NCBI RefSeq assembly: GCF_963259705.1
Contig: NC_081840.1
Coordinates: forward strand, 117,665,074 to 117,729,073
DNA length: 64,000 bases
Source: Myotis daubentonii
Taxonomy: Eukaryota; Chordata; Mammalia; Chiroptera; Vespertilionidae
Direction of reading: 5' to 3'
Shown here: positions 47,937-59,220 of the stretch, piece by piece
How positions within the stretch are numbered: the first letter of the stretch is position 1
How the letters are laid out: each line of letters opens with the position of its first letter
Notes under the pieces: generated by a model
Seen by the model: the letters and a program-made list of their open reading frames with translations, nothing else
The model's database searches: none
What the model was told of the DNA's origin: nothing
Made by a program: the position numbers and the translations under genes

Positions 47937-49486
47937 AAAAGATTTTTTGGGAAAACAATTCAGCACATAATGCATGGTTTATGTGACTATTTGCTAAAAC
48001 ATTAAGCATTGTAAAAGAAAGCATTTCTCCAAAGGGGCTTTTAAATATTCATAAAAACATTAAAATTTAATGAAAAATAAGTGATATTAAAATGTAAGGA
48101 ATAATATAGTTACTTTATTAAAAATGCTCATTAACACATACTTAATCATTTATAACTTACAAAGAGCTTTTATATATATTACCTCATCTCTCACCATAAT
48201 TCTGTGGGATAGGTAAGCCAAGTTAAAATAAATATAAGAGCATATAACATTTATTTTTTGAAACCAACATGTGTCAATCATGTTAGGTATTTTATAAATA
48301 TTATTTTAGTTAACTCTTATAACATCTTCACTTCACATAAGAAGAAACCAAGACGTGGAGAGGATAAGAAACAATTTATTTCCTATAATATTATATAGTG
48401 AATTACAATTCTTATACAATTATATATTTATTTCAGGAGCACAAAATATCAATTAAGGGAAAAAGAATAAAAGTACATTTGTAATGATAGATTATTCTTT
48501 GGCACCTGCTGGCTTGGTGTAGATTATGAAATTCAAATATACCTGGTCATGTAATAGAAATCCACATGCACAGGAAACCATTGTTCTTCCTCTGACTTCC
48601 TTTTTCCCACATCACCTTCTATTGAAACCTTCTATTTAAATCTCTTTCTGTTCCCTGGACCCAGTGATTGAAACCAGTGAGGTACTTGGGAGTTATTGAA
48701 ATGGAAATTCATTAAAATGATAGGGTTATGTGTCTCTTTCTCAAAGACACATCCTCCCAGTGGGATTACAGAATTCAGAAAGTATTTCAAATTTTTTTGA
48801 ATTATGGCTTTATACTAGTATACATAACTAATATACATAAAATATAATATATATATATAAATAATATATGTAAAATATATATAGGTACCTTATGAAAATG
48901 ACCAATGCATTTTGAAGTCATGCTGCATTTTAAATGTTTAAATTTTAATATATGACAGATACATTTAAATATGTAACTTAACATAATTAAAATATTCCAT
49001 CAAAGTTCTGGCTCCCACTTAGGGTCCTAATCTTTTCACCTATTTTCAAATCTCTGCTTATGCTTCAGCCCAACTGGACAATTCTAATTTCCTGAAAATG
49101 CCCTGTAATCTTTATCTTTAATGTTGCTCTTATCAGAAAAGGAGGACCAGTAGATAGAAATTCTATTTCTTATTCTAGGTTAGAAAGCACACGAATGCCC
49201 TGGGGTGTAGTTACATACAAAAGGGGCTGCAATTCCAGACTAGAAGGGCCTTGACAAGTGACTGTCTAAAAAGAGACAGATTCTGTCATAGGGTAGTAAT
49301 AAAGCTAACAGAAATGTTTCCAGCGTGATATCAGAGCACACACAGTGAGCCTGAATGTAAATAAAAGTTCAGGGATCCAAATAGACATGTAGGCAGCTCT
49401 GTGCTGACTTTACAATATTAAGATCCAGTCCCATTTCCTATAAAGAAACTTAAATAAACACAGGTCCTATCTTTGAGAAACTGATA
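47937..49486. other. No gene seen; weak MIR traces
   Basis: AT-rich. MIR-like antisense fragments may lie at 48155-48235 and 48245-48380 ('tcttataacatcttcac'). A TA-rich stretch lies at 48830-48885. Confidence 0.4.
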
Positions 49487-49906
49487 TCCTATATAATAAA
49501 AGGGTAATATGCAAATGTCAGAACGACCAGTCACTATGACATGCACTGACCACCAGGGGGCAGACACTCAATGCAGGAGCTGCCCCCTGGTGGTCAGTGA
49601 ACTCCCACAGGGAAAGTGCCACTCAGCCAGAAGCTGGGTGAATGCAGTGGTGGTGGCAGGAGCCTCTCCCACCTCTGCCTCTGAGGCAGTGCTAAGGAGC
49701 AGTGAGCAGGCAGGAAGTAAGGAGGGGAGCGAGGGCTCCTGGACTGCAAGAGGGATGTCTGACTGCTGGCTTAGGCCCACTCCCTGTGGGGACCAGGCCT
49801 AAGCCGACAGTCAGACATCCCTCAAGGGGTCCTGGACTGTGAGAGGGAGCAGGCTGAGCTGAGGGACCTCCCTGAGTTCATGAATTTTTGTGCACCGGGC
49901 TTCTAG
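49487..49906 (+). mobile_element. Non-autonomous Helitron, 420 bp, well preserved
   Basis: 5' TCCTATATAATAAAAGGG after A 49486. CTAG at 49903-49906 precedes host T. It has a perfect inverted CTCF-consensus pair (49550-49593) and an internal palindrome at 49753-49820 whose arms read 'ggatgtctgactgctggctt' and its near inverse. This copy shows the arms that carry hAT insertions in 32651-33222 and 38344-39122. Confidence 0.96.
49550..49593. promoter_or_regulatory. Perfect inverted pair of CTCF-consensus motifs
   Basis: CCACCAGGGGGCAG at 49550-49563 and its exact inverse at 49580-49593, 16 bp apart. Same spacing as in the Helitron at 35150. Confidence 0.55.
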
Positions 49907-50389
49907 TATCTATGATATCAAGGCAGCAAGCAAACCACAGTGCATACAAAACCATAATTCAACATTAATCCCAGTATTATGAGTCTTAAAGGTATTTTAA
50001 AATATATTAAATTGTGATTAAACAACAATGGCAAAACAAAATAAAAAATAGTCTTAACAAGATAAAGAAGCTAGAAGTCTGTTGAGAGTTATCATGGCTT
50101 TTCACCATTTCAGAAACCAAGGCTTAGTCCTTCCATTCTCAAAGCCATTTATGGTCCAAAGTGCTGTGGGAACTCTCACCATTATTGCCTATTTTTCAAT
50201 CATCAGGTTACAATAAATCACGAAGGGCTTGTTTCCTCCTTTTTGAGACATTTTTTGATGTTTTACATATGTATCACTGTTACTTATATCCCATTGGACA
50301 AAGCTTAGTTGTATGATTACAATTAGCTAGCAGGGAGACAGAAAGATGCACGATTTTTTTTTTTAAAAAAAAATTAAGATAGTCTTTTC
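49907..50389. other. No gene seen
   Basis: AT-rich unique sequence. Confidence 0.5.
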
Positions 50390-50602
50390 TATAATTTATT
50401 TATTTGTCTATCTCAGAGAAAGGAAGGGAGAGAGAGAAAGAGAAACATCAATGTGAGAAAAGAACATCCATCGGTTGCCTCCTGCACACACCCCAAAAGG
50501 GGATAGAATACAACCTGGGTATGTGTCCTGATGGGAAATTGAATCTATCACCTGCTGGTGTACAGGACAATGCTCCAAACAACTGAGCCACACCAGCCAA
50601 GG
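50390..50602 (-). repeat. Ves SINE
   Basis: Minus-strand Ves: T/A-rich tail at left, purine block, 'ttgcctcctgcacac', and head ending 'gagccacaccagccaagg'. The duplication is obscured by a T/A run. Confidence 0.88.
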
Positions 50603-51920
50603 AAAGAGGGGTAAGTATTTTAGAGTCTTTAGTCAAGCATCTCTGTGCCAAGTTTAAAAAATAAAAATAAAAACTTAGGGAAAAAGGATAGAAAACATGA
50701 GGTAAAAGTCACCTTCCTAAAATTAAGGCAAGGCTAACCTAAGTCTGAGTCATTTTCTGAGGTAGGTTTCTAAAATTTCTCCAAGTAGGTAAAGACTAGT
50801 CTCAGAGCTTGAAACATACTGAATTTATAATCAGAGGTCAGATATCTGTAACTGGACAGTAGAGTTTTGTGAAAGAAAGAAGTCAAGTAAATCACTTTCA
50901 AGATCTTTCTCTGGGTATGGGATCATCAGAAACAGGAAAAGCTCTTGGAAGAGGAGTACTTATGAACCTTATAAATGGGCATCTTAGGCAAATAAATCTT
51001 AATGAACTGGACACTCTACCCACATCTGTTGAATAGAAGTTCTCATTAAATTCTATTTTTTTTTTCATCAAAAATATTAAGAATAGGCTTTCTGCTAGAA
51101 AACCTACAATATGGTCTGGTTAAAAGGTCAACATATTTCACATATTTTCAGATGTGACCTAATAAATTCCCTGAATCAGAATGGGTCAAGCCACCCCTAG
51201 GCAACATAGGGTTACAGCAAAGTTTATTCTCTAGCGCCAGTCCCATCTTTCAGTGCTCTTACAATGTTCTGACAGTCTGGATTCCTCAGATCATAGCTAA
51301 TAACTAGCTATCCCATAAATACACAGAACGAGAACATATTGATAAGAATCCCAGCAGAAAACAGATGGAGCACTCATATAGGGTATTTTTAAAAACCTTT
51401 GATAAAAATATTAAAAATATAAGAGGTTGAAAGAGAGCTGCCACCAATACTGACCCTGAATGGGCAAGGGAAGAAAAGTGGTTCCTGTAACTCCGAGCAC
51501 CATAGCTAGAGGGGATGCTGCCTAACAGGGGTTCCGGGTTGTGGTAAAGAAATACAGCTACTACCAAGCCTTAGCCTGGTAGAGAGGAAGCCAGTGACTC
51601 TATACCCATGTTTGTCTCTTCTGCCCTCTCTGTTCCATCAGTGCTTTTCATTGGCTAAGCCCAAATGGAAGGCAGAGGACAAGGGATCTAGGGCTGGGTT
51701 GATACATGACCTTAAAGATCATTCATGGCAAGGTCAATAGCTCATTTGAAGGTCAGGGAAAAGCACAAAGAACTGATTCTATTATTGGTTGTTTTCATCT
51801 CTAAACATTTCAGAATTGATCTCTAGAAAATGACGTTTTCTTTTTTTCCAAAATACCAATAGTGACCTAAAATTTAATGATTACTTAATATCATTAAAGT
51901 TAGTGATCAAATGTCCTTGA

Positions 51921-51975
<55 letters not shown>

Positions 51976-53379
51976 GGTTTAATAGAATCAGAATGCAAAC
52001 AAAGCCCCATGCATTGTGTGCAGTTGATAAGTTGATATTTTGCTAAGTTACCTATGATCCATAAAAGTCCCTCTCTCTGTTTTTGAAGAAAAAAAAAGTA
52101 TTTGTTGGAGACCTTGAGTAATTTAGCCTTTAATTCCCCATTCTATTCTTTGTTGATTACATCTATGTGAAAAAGCATTCCTCCGTTCTCTGTTTTTGTA
52201 AACAGTTGGATCACAGCCATGAAGAGATTTAGGTTTGTAATGTGCTGAGAATAGTTCACAGAGAGCACTGTGCACCAGTGATTCCAACACGTTACAGAGA
52301 GATGATGGCTGATTAGGATGAGCCTTTAATAGTCAGATTACATACACTGTCACTCCAGGAAGGGGGAAATGTCTAGAGATGGTGACATTCTTAGATCTCC
52401 TTTAATTGCACCACATTGGTTACTTGTAAAGTTTTGCCTGATTCCTACCTAAGAACTGGGCTACTTAAATAAATGTTGTTTGTAAAAATTACTTCTTTCT
52501 CAGTGAATAAAATGTCAAAGGCCAAACTCGTCCATTTTCCTGGAGTTCACATATACATTTGTTTAGACAAGTTTTTCTTGCCAAAATGTGTTCCTAGAGA
52601 TCATGTGCTTTTAACAAGGAACAGATAGGGTGGCAGAGTTGGGTGTACTTTGATACTAATGAGCTTTAATCTACAGATCCTCTCACTTGCTTAAGCCACT
52701 TTCAATGCCCTGTCCCAGATATGACATTTGTATTTTTTATATATTTTCATAAAGAAAGGTCTTACATGTATAAGCCTTCAGCATCACAGAACCTGGACTG
52801 ACTATTGTGGATATGATCAAAGCTAAGCATGCTTCATTACTTTTCATGATTCACTGAAAGTGAAAAGAAGTCCTCATTACCTTAAGGTTCCCTAGGTCGG
52901 GAAAATGTCCTTCTGCAGCTGTTAGAATATGTTATTGAGAGAACTCTCCTTATATCTGAAGAAAAACCTAATATTTCTCCTCGGCACAGCTATTTCCAAA
53001 AGAGGGCTACCCTCCAAAATTACCTCATTCTGGCATCCAAACCAGGTGCTATGATCCTTATTGACTGGCTTTGTTTTTGTAGCTTCATTTTCACAAGTGC
53101 AATGAAAAATGTCAACTGTTTTCTTCCCCCAAATGGGATTGCTTTTGTAATTGTTAGGTTGACAATTCAGTCCATGAGAACATACTCAAGCTGGAATTTC
53201 CCTTGCTTCATCCCCTCTAGCGTAGAGAATGATGAGAATGTGGCTTCAGTGTTGTTGTTTTTCCCTTTCCCTCAGCGTTTAAGACATTGCAATTTTATAC
53301 TTTCATGAGCCTTGTTCCCTCACCACCCCCAACTGGCTAAAGTCAGTATATTATATTCCACAATTCATGTAGTTAAAAT
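50603..53379. other. No gene seen; one TC microsatellite
   Basis: The frames at 51304-51567 and 53051-53308 have no known domain or exon signals I would trust. The (TC)n run is listed separately. Confidence 0.45.
51926..51974. repeat. (TC)n microsatellite
   Basis: Dinucleotide run of about 23 units without a Ves body around it. Confidence 0.97.
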
Positions 53380-53577
53380 AATTATTTAAATCTTTATTGT
53401 TGAAAGTATTACATATGTCTCCTTTTTTCTCCCATTGACCCCCCCAGCCCGCCCCTGCCCTCCACCCCAGGCCTTCACCATCCTGTTGTCTGTGTCCATG
53501 GGTTATGCATATATACATACAAGTTCTTTGGTTGATCACTTCCCATCCACCCACCCTCTCCCACCTTCACTCTGAGA
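53380..53577 (-). mobile_element. L1 LINE 3' end, very short
   Basis: The plus strand reads 'tattacatatgtctcc', a C-rich block, 'ttgtctgtgtccatggg' and 'caagttctttggttgatc', the same bat L1 3'UTR block as at 10080-10220 and 57798-57958. Confidence 0.8.
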
Positions 53578-53854
53578 TTCTGCACTCTATATGTAACTTT
53601 TTAAAAAGTTAAAAGACCAACAACAACAAAGTCACAACATTCTTCTGAAGTAACATTTGAGCCAAGCAAGGAAAGTTTATTATTTTGAGGAGAAAGCATA
53701 ATTGTTTTGTTTGATTACATATGTTTTTGTTAGGCAGGAAACTTATTTTTATGTAACTAGCTAACATTTGAATATATTTATGAATTGGTTTCTAGTAAAC
53801 ACTTCTGCCTAGCTACAAAATTTGTGATGGTATTGACTTCAACAATAGCAATAA

Positions 53855-54070
53855 TGATATTTATCATTTAAGTGTTTATTATTTGACACACAAATGACTC
53901 ACAGTCCGTGTTGCAAAGCATTAGGGCCATTTTCCCAATTGATTAAATATATTATCTCATTTAATCTTATAAAACATATTAGATAGGAATGATTAGCCTC
54001 ATTTTTCAAATCTGTGAATTTAAAGAAGCCACTCAGCCCAGTTCAAACAATTGATAAGTGAGGAGGCTTT
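53855..54070 (-). repeat. MIR SINE
   Basis: 'attatctcatttaatctt' and 'gaagccactcagcccagtt' follow antisense MIR. Diverged. Confidence 0.5.
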
Positions 54071-54377
54071 AAAAAATTCTTCAATTATATCTGACATTTT
54101 TTATTAATTTATATTAGTTTCAGGTATACCACATAGTGGTTAGGTAATTATATAATTTAGGAAGTGACTCCCCATATAATGGGCACCCTACATAGTTATT
54201 ATAATATTGATTGTGTCCCCTATGCTGTAGTTTACATCCCTGTGACTATTTTGTGACTCCCAATTTGTACTTCTTAATCCCTTCCTTTTCTTCACCCATC
54301 TCCTAATCCCCCTGCCATTTAGTAACCCTCACTTAGTTCTCTGTATCTATGAATCTATTTCTGTTTTTTTCTCTTTA

Positions 54378-54596
54378 TTTGTTTATTTATTTATTTTAAT
54401 ATATTTTCATTGATTTCAGGGCAGAAGGGAGAGGGAGACAGAGATAGAAACATCAATGATGAGAAAGAATCATTGATCTACTGCCTTCTGCATGCCCCAC
54501 ACTGAGGACTGAGCCTGCAACCCGGGCATGTGCCCTGACCTGGAATCGAATGGTGATCTAGTTCATAGGTCGATGCTCAACCACTGAGCTATTTTG
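54378..54596 (-). repeat. Ves SINE inside L1
   Basis: Minus-strand Ves, head ending 'ccactgagctattttg' on plus. L1 sequence ctcttta is present on both sides (54371-54377, 54597-54603). Confidence 0.92.
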
Positions 54597-54826
54597 CTCT
54601 TTAGATTCCACACATAAGTGAGATCACTTGGTATTTGTCTTTCTCCGACTCAGTTCATTTAGTATATTACCTTCTAGGTCCTCTATGTTGGCAAGTGGTA
54701 AGATTTTATTCTTATTTTTATGGCTGAGTAGTGTTACATTGTATATATGTTCCACTGCTTTTTCATGCACTGGTTTATTGATGGGCACTTGGGTGGCTTC
54801 CATATGTTGGCTACTATAAATAATGA

Positions 54827-55733
54827 CTAGAGGCCCGGTGCACAAAAATTTGTGCACTGGGGGGGGGGGGGGCTCAGCCCGGCCTGTGCCCTCTCGCAGT
54901 CTGGGACCCCTTGGGAGATAATGACCTGCTGGCTTAGGCCTGCTCCCGGGTGGCAGAGGGTTGGCCCAATCCCTAGGTGCAGCCCCTGGTCGGGCTCAGA
55001 GCAGGGCCGATTGGGGAGTTGGGGCGCTGCCCCCTGTCATGCACAGAGCAGGGCCGATCGGGAGGTTGCCATGCCACCCTCAGTCATGCTCAGGGTAGGG
55101 CCAATTGGGGGGTTGGGGCACCGCCCCCTGTCACACTCAAGGCATGGTCGATGGGGAGGTTGGGGCATCACCCCCTGTCACGCACAGAGCAGGGCCAATC
55201 AGGGGGTTGGGGCGCTGCCCCCTGTCACTCACAGAACAGGGCCCATCAGGGGGGTTGGGGCTCCGTACCCTGTCACACACAGAGCAGGGCAGATCAGGGG
55301 GTTGGGGTGCCGCACCCTGTCACACTCAGGACAGGTCCAATGGGGAGGTTATGGCTCTACCTCGTCACACACAGAGCAGGGCCCGTGGGGGAGGGGGGAG
55401 GCGGTTGGGGTGCCACACCCTGTCACACACAGAGCAGGGCCAATCAGGGGGTTGAGGGGCCGCACCGTCACACAAAGAGCCGCTGGGGATTGGGGAGCTC
55501 CCCCCTATCAGGCACAGAGCAGGTCTGATCAGCGGGTTGGGGCGCCTTCCCCTGTCAGGAACAGAGCAGAGTAGATAGAGAGGTTGTGGGCCCACCCCCT
55601 GTCACACACAGAGCCACAGGGCGATCAGGGGGTTTGGGCGCTGCCCCCTGTCACGTTGATCTCAGTGCTGGGAGGCCTCGTGGCTCCGCTGACCCCGGTC
55701 CTGGGAGGCATATTACCCTTTTACTATATAGGA
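54827..55733 (-). mobile_element. Helitron with a large minisatellite, downstream unit of a tandem pair
   Basis: Minus-strand 3' end at left: CTAG 54827-54830, 'aggcccggtgcac' hairpin and a G run at 54859-54872. The 5' end at right reads TCCTATATAGTAAAAGGG on minus, ending at 55733 and directly abutting another Helitron. The middle is a ~47-bp minisatellite. The 240-, 183- and 116-aa frames (54852-55574) are translations of this repeat, not genes. Confidence 0.93.
54998..55650. repeat. Minisatellite of about 14 units of 42-58 bp
   Basis: The phrase 'cacagagcagggcc' followed by 'aatcagggggttggggcg' recurs at roughly 54999, 55043, 55088, 55136, 55182, 55230, 55279, 55324, 55371, 55428, 55474, 55515, 55560 and 55605. 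Units vary by substitution and small indels. Confidence 0.92.
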
Positions 55734-56380
55734 TAGAGGCCTGGTGCACGGGTGGGTGCCGGCTGGTTTGCCCTGAAGGGTGTCCTGGATCAGGGTGGGG
55801 GTCCCCACTGGGGTGCCTGGCCAGCCTGGGTGAGGGGATGATGGCTGTTTGCAGCTGGTCACACTCCCTTCAGGGTGGGGGTCCCCACTGGGGTGCCTGG
55901 CCAGTCTGGGTGAGGGGCTGAGGGCTGTTTTCAGGCTGGTGGGTGATTGCAGCTCCCATCCACTCCTTTTTTTCTTTTTTCTTTTTTATTCTGGGCCAGC
56001 TTTAGCTCTGAGGCGTGGCTCCAGCTCTGAGGCCTCGGCTGCTGAAAACAGGTATCTGGTTTGTTTGGGTTCTATAATCGAAACACTGTTTCAACTCCAG
56101 CTCTGAGATCCCAGCGTGCTGAAAGCAGGTTTCTGGGGGTTGGTTTAGTTTCTATATTTGTAACAATGTTTCAAACTGCAAGCTCAGAGGCCGGCATCGG
56201 CAGGCGGGGAACGTTGGAGTCCTCCGTCACTGAAGCAAGCAAGCCTCATGTTCACTTCCAGCTGCCTGGCTGCCGGCCGCCATCTTGGCTGGCAGTTAAT
56301 TTGCATATCGCCCTGATTAGCCAATGGGAAGGGTAGTGGAGGTATGGCTAATTACCATGTTTCTCTTTTATTAGATAGGA
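55734..56380 (-). mobile_element. Helitron, upstream unit of the tandem pair
   Basis: Minus-strand 5' end TCCTATCTAATAAAAGAG at right (GA 56379-56380, then T). The 3' end at left lacks the C complement of CTAG's G: the plus strand goes from GGA straight into TAGAGGCCTGG. Same family as 21484-22157. It contains two related ~85-bp blocks (56040-56195, 'tgctgaaa-caggt-tctgg' and 'caa-actgtttcaa'). Confidence 0.92.
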
Positions 56381-56931
56381 TTCTGTGAACATAAGGATGC
56401 ATATATCTTTTCGAATTAGTATATATCTGGATTTCTTCAGATATATTTACCCAGAAGTGGAATCGCTGGATCATATAGTAGATATATGTTTAGTTTTTTT
56501 AAAGAACTTCCATACTCTTCTATAGTGGCTGTACCAACTTGCAATCCCACCAACAGTGTATGAGGGTTCCCTTTTCTGCACATCGTCACCAACATTTGTT
56601 GTTATTGATTTATTGATGACAGCCATTCTAACAGGTGTGAGGTGGCATCTTATTGTGGTTTTAATTTGCATTTCTCTAATGATTTGTGACAATAGCATCT
56701 TTTTATATGTCTCTTAACCATCTGTATGTCCTCTTTGGAAAAGTATCTATGTAGGTCCTCTGCCCATTTTTTAATTGGATTGTGTGTGGGTTTTTTTATT
56801 CAGTTGTCTGAGTATTTTTTTAAATAAATTTTGGATAATAACTCCTTATCAGATCTATCATTGGTAAATATCATCTCCCATTCCATAGGTTGTCTTTCAT
56901 TTTGTTAATTTTTTTTTTTGCTGTGCAAAAT

Positions 56932-56935
<4 letters not shown>

Positions 56936-56995
<60 letters not shown>

Positions 56996-57176
56996 CTTGA
57001 TTTCAGAGAGGAAGGGAGAGGGAGAAAGAAATAGAAATTTCAATGATGAGAGAATCATTGATTGGCTTCTTCCTGCATGCCCCCTACTTGAGATGTAGCC
57101 CTTTTGCCTTGACCAGGAATAAAACTGTGGCCTCCTGGTTCAATATGTCTCAACCACTGAGCCATATTGGCTGGGC
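56936..57176 (-). repeat. Ves SINE inside L1, with a (TA)n tail
   Basis: Minus-strand Ves whose normally short TA-rich tail has become a pure (TA)n run (56936-56992). A 14-bp duplication tgtgcaaaatcttt (56922-56935; one mismatch at 57177-57190) brackets it. Confidence 0.95.
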
Positions 57177-57797
57177 TGTGCAAAACCTTTTTAGTTTGAT
57201 GTAGTTTAATTTTTTGTTTGTTTGTTTTCTTTGAAAGAGGAAATATAGAAGAAAAAAATTATTAACAGGAGAAATGTCAGAGTTTACTGCCTATGTTTTA
57301 ACTCTTTCATTCATTTTGAGTTTATTCTTGAATATGATATAACTTGGTGGTATAGTTTCATTTTTTTGCAGGTATCTGTGTAATATTCTCCATACAACTT
57401 ATTGAATAGACTGTCTTTACCCTACTGTATGGTTTTACCTCTCCTCGAAGGCTTCTGGAGTCATGTCTTGGTCAGTCCAGTGCCAATATAATTTAGTGTC
57501 CTCTTACTGCTCTCTCCTATTACTACTTCTCTCTATATTACATTTAGATTTATTGGTCCATCACTGCAAGTAGGCTCTTCGGAATACTTTCAACTCCATT
57601 TTTCTCTAGAAATATTTAAACATGGTTAAGGATTCCTCTGTCACAGCTGCTTATCAATCCCTGAGCCCTATATAAATTTACTTTCTTTACTCAAACACCA
57701 GGAATCAATACACTACTAGAGAAGGCCAAATAAACATAAATGATTAATTTTATTGTAAGTTTATTGTTTCCACTCTTTTGTTCTCAACTAGATTCTT

Positions 57798-57958
57798 TTT
57801 TAAAAAACAATTTTATTGATTAAGTTATTACATATGTGTTGTTATCCTCACATTTCTCCTATCCCCTCATTCATGCCCTCACCCCCCCCCCCCCCCCCCC
57901 CCGTTGTCTGTGTCCATTGGTTAGGCCTATATGCTTGCATATAAGTCCTTTGGTTGAT
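57798..57958 (-). mobile_element. L1 LINE 3' end, 161 bp, extreme truncation
   Basis: Antisense bat L1 3'UTR with a run of about 21 C at 57882-57902. A perfect 10-bp duplication ctagattctt (57788-57797, 57959-57968) brackets it. Confidence 0.92.
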
Positions 57959-57968
57959 CTAGATTCTT

Positions 57969-58307
57969 AATACATAGAAATCCTTCTATATTTCTCAGTT
58001 ATTTTCTTTCTTCTTAGGAACTATTTCAAACTCCTTAACTTTTCTCTACCTGCAAATTAGCTTCCTCTTCTGCTAATAAATCAAGCAGATTAATTTGGAC
58101 CTTACTTTCAGATAAATAGCAAACTAGCTTCCTCTTCTGCTAATAAATTTAGCAGACTACTTTGGATCTTACTTTCATATAAATAAAAGCTACACATTTA
58201 AATTTCCTTAAGTTCTTGACACCATATCTCTAAACAATTTTCTTCTGTACTCATTTTTACTTCCCCACCCTTGTTACAATTGAAGAAATGTTCTATTATT
58301 TTCTAAA
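57969..58307. repeat. Short direct duplication, otherwise nothing
   Basis: 'agcttcctcttctgctaata' occurs at about 58060 and again at 58128, followed both times by similar sequence ('cagat-a-tttgga-cttact'), a diverged tandem duplication of about 68 bp. Confidence 0.6.
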
Positions 58308-58546
58308 CTAGAGGCCCGGTGCACAAATTTGTGCATGGGTGGGATGGTGGGATCCCTTGTCCTGGCCAGCGATCAGGGCCGATTTGGGGTCGGCCGGCCG
58401 GGGGGAGGGACTGCAGGAGGTTGGCTATGGGAGCGCACTGACCACCAGGGGTCACCTCCTGCATTGAGCATCTGCTCCCTGGTGGTCAGTACCTGTCATA
58501 GTAACTGTTTGATGGGTCGTTCAGTCTTTTGGTTATTTAGGCTTTT

Positions 58547-58551
<5 letters not shown>
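58308..58551 (-). mobile_element. Non-autonomous Helitron, 244 bp
   Basis: Minus-strand 3' end at left: CTAG 58308-58311 with 'aggcccggtgcacaaatttg' hairpin. The 5' end at right reads ATCTATAAAAGCCTAAATAAC on minus. CTCF-like motifs near 58442 and 58472 are decayed. It merges into a GATA array. Confidence 0.93.
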
Positions 58552-58588
<37 letters not shown>

Positions 58589-58615
58589 GACAGATAGATA
58601 GATAGATAGATAGAT

Positions 58616-58661
<46 letters not shown>
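58546..58661. repeat. (GATA)n microsatellite at a Helitron 5' end
   Basis: About 28 units with two ATGAC/ATGA interruptions, starting within the Helitron's terminal ATAGAT. Confidence 0.97.
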
Positions 58662-58662
<1 letters not shown>

Positions 58663-59220
58663 TTTATCCTTTCACTGTGCTGTGGATTTAATCCTTTCTT
58701 GGCTTTTCCATGGAATCCCCTCAAGTAATTCTTTGACCACTTATTCACCTTACCTTCTAAATAATCTTATAAACATATTAAGGATATTGTCATCTTAGAA
58801 GCACACAAATAATGAATTAACTTTCTTCATCTCCAAATATTCTTATAACTACTGCAACTGTACTTTTCTCTCCCTTACAGTCAGGCTTGTTGAGAAGATG
58901 CTTACACTGTATTTCTAAATTTATTTTCTCACCTCTGAGTCACTACTGAACCCTCATCAGTCTGCCTTCTCCACCTAAAACTCCACTCTTGCCTTCTTCC
59001 TAGGTGCTTTTCTCAATTTTTATTTTACTTGCCCTCATCCTAGGATGTGATGCTGTTGAACATTTCATTATATCTTGGATTCTATAACATTGCATATTCC
59101 CCATTACATACCATTCCTTCTCAATCATTTTTGTGGGTTCTGTACTCTAGCTATTCTTTACATGTTGATGTAATTCATAATGACATCCTTCACACTGTTC
59201 TCCACTGCTTCACATTCCTT
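58662..59220. other. No gene seen
   Basis: Pyrimidine-rich unique sequence. The frame at 59047-59244 is not supported. Confidence 0.45.

Larger units (their letters stand above)
54098..57435 (-). mobile_element. L1 LINE, 3' UTR and ORF2 end, with four nested insertions
   Basis: The plus strand is antisense L1 3'UTR and ORF2 C-terminal region. Key blocks are 'tatggctgagtagtgttac', 'gaagtggaatcgctggatca', 'agccattctaacaggtgtg', 'ttattgaatagactgtc'. It is interrupted by Ves (54378), two Helitrons (54827, 55734) and another Ves (56936). Joining the L1 pieces in order restores collinearity, proving these are insertions. It is too diverged to encode ORF2 protein. Confidence 0.9.

Noticed and set aside
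54852..55595. Open frames up to 240 aa with repeating histidine/glycine/proline motifs
   Set aside because: They are translations of the Helitron minisatellite, open in several frames on both strands, with no domain, start context or conservation signal.
22000..56000. Repeated hairpins with short spacers that might suggest a CRISPR array
   Set aside because: Repeats are Helitron ends and minisatellite units in a mammalian genome; unit spacing and sequence are irregular and no cas genes exist.
54098..57435. L1 ORF2 as a functional gene
   Set aside because: Only the 3' portion remains, it is diverged, and four insertions break it.
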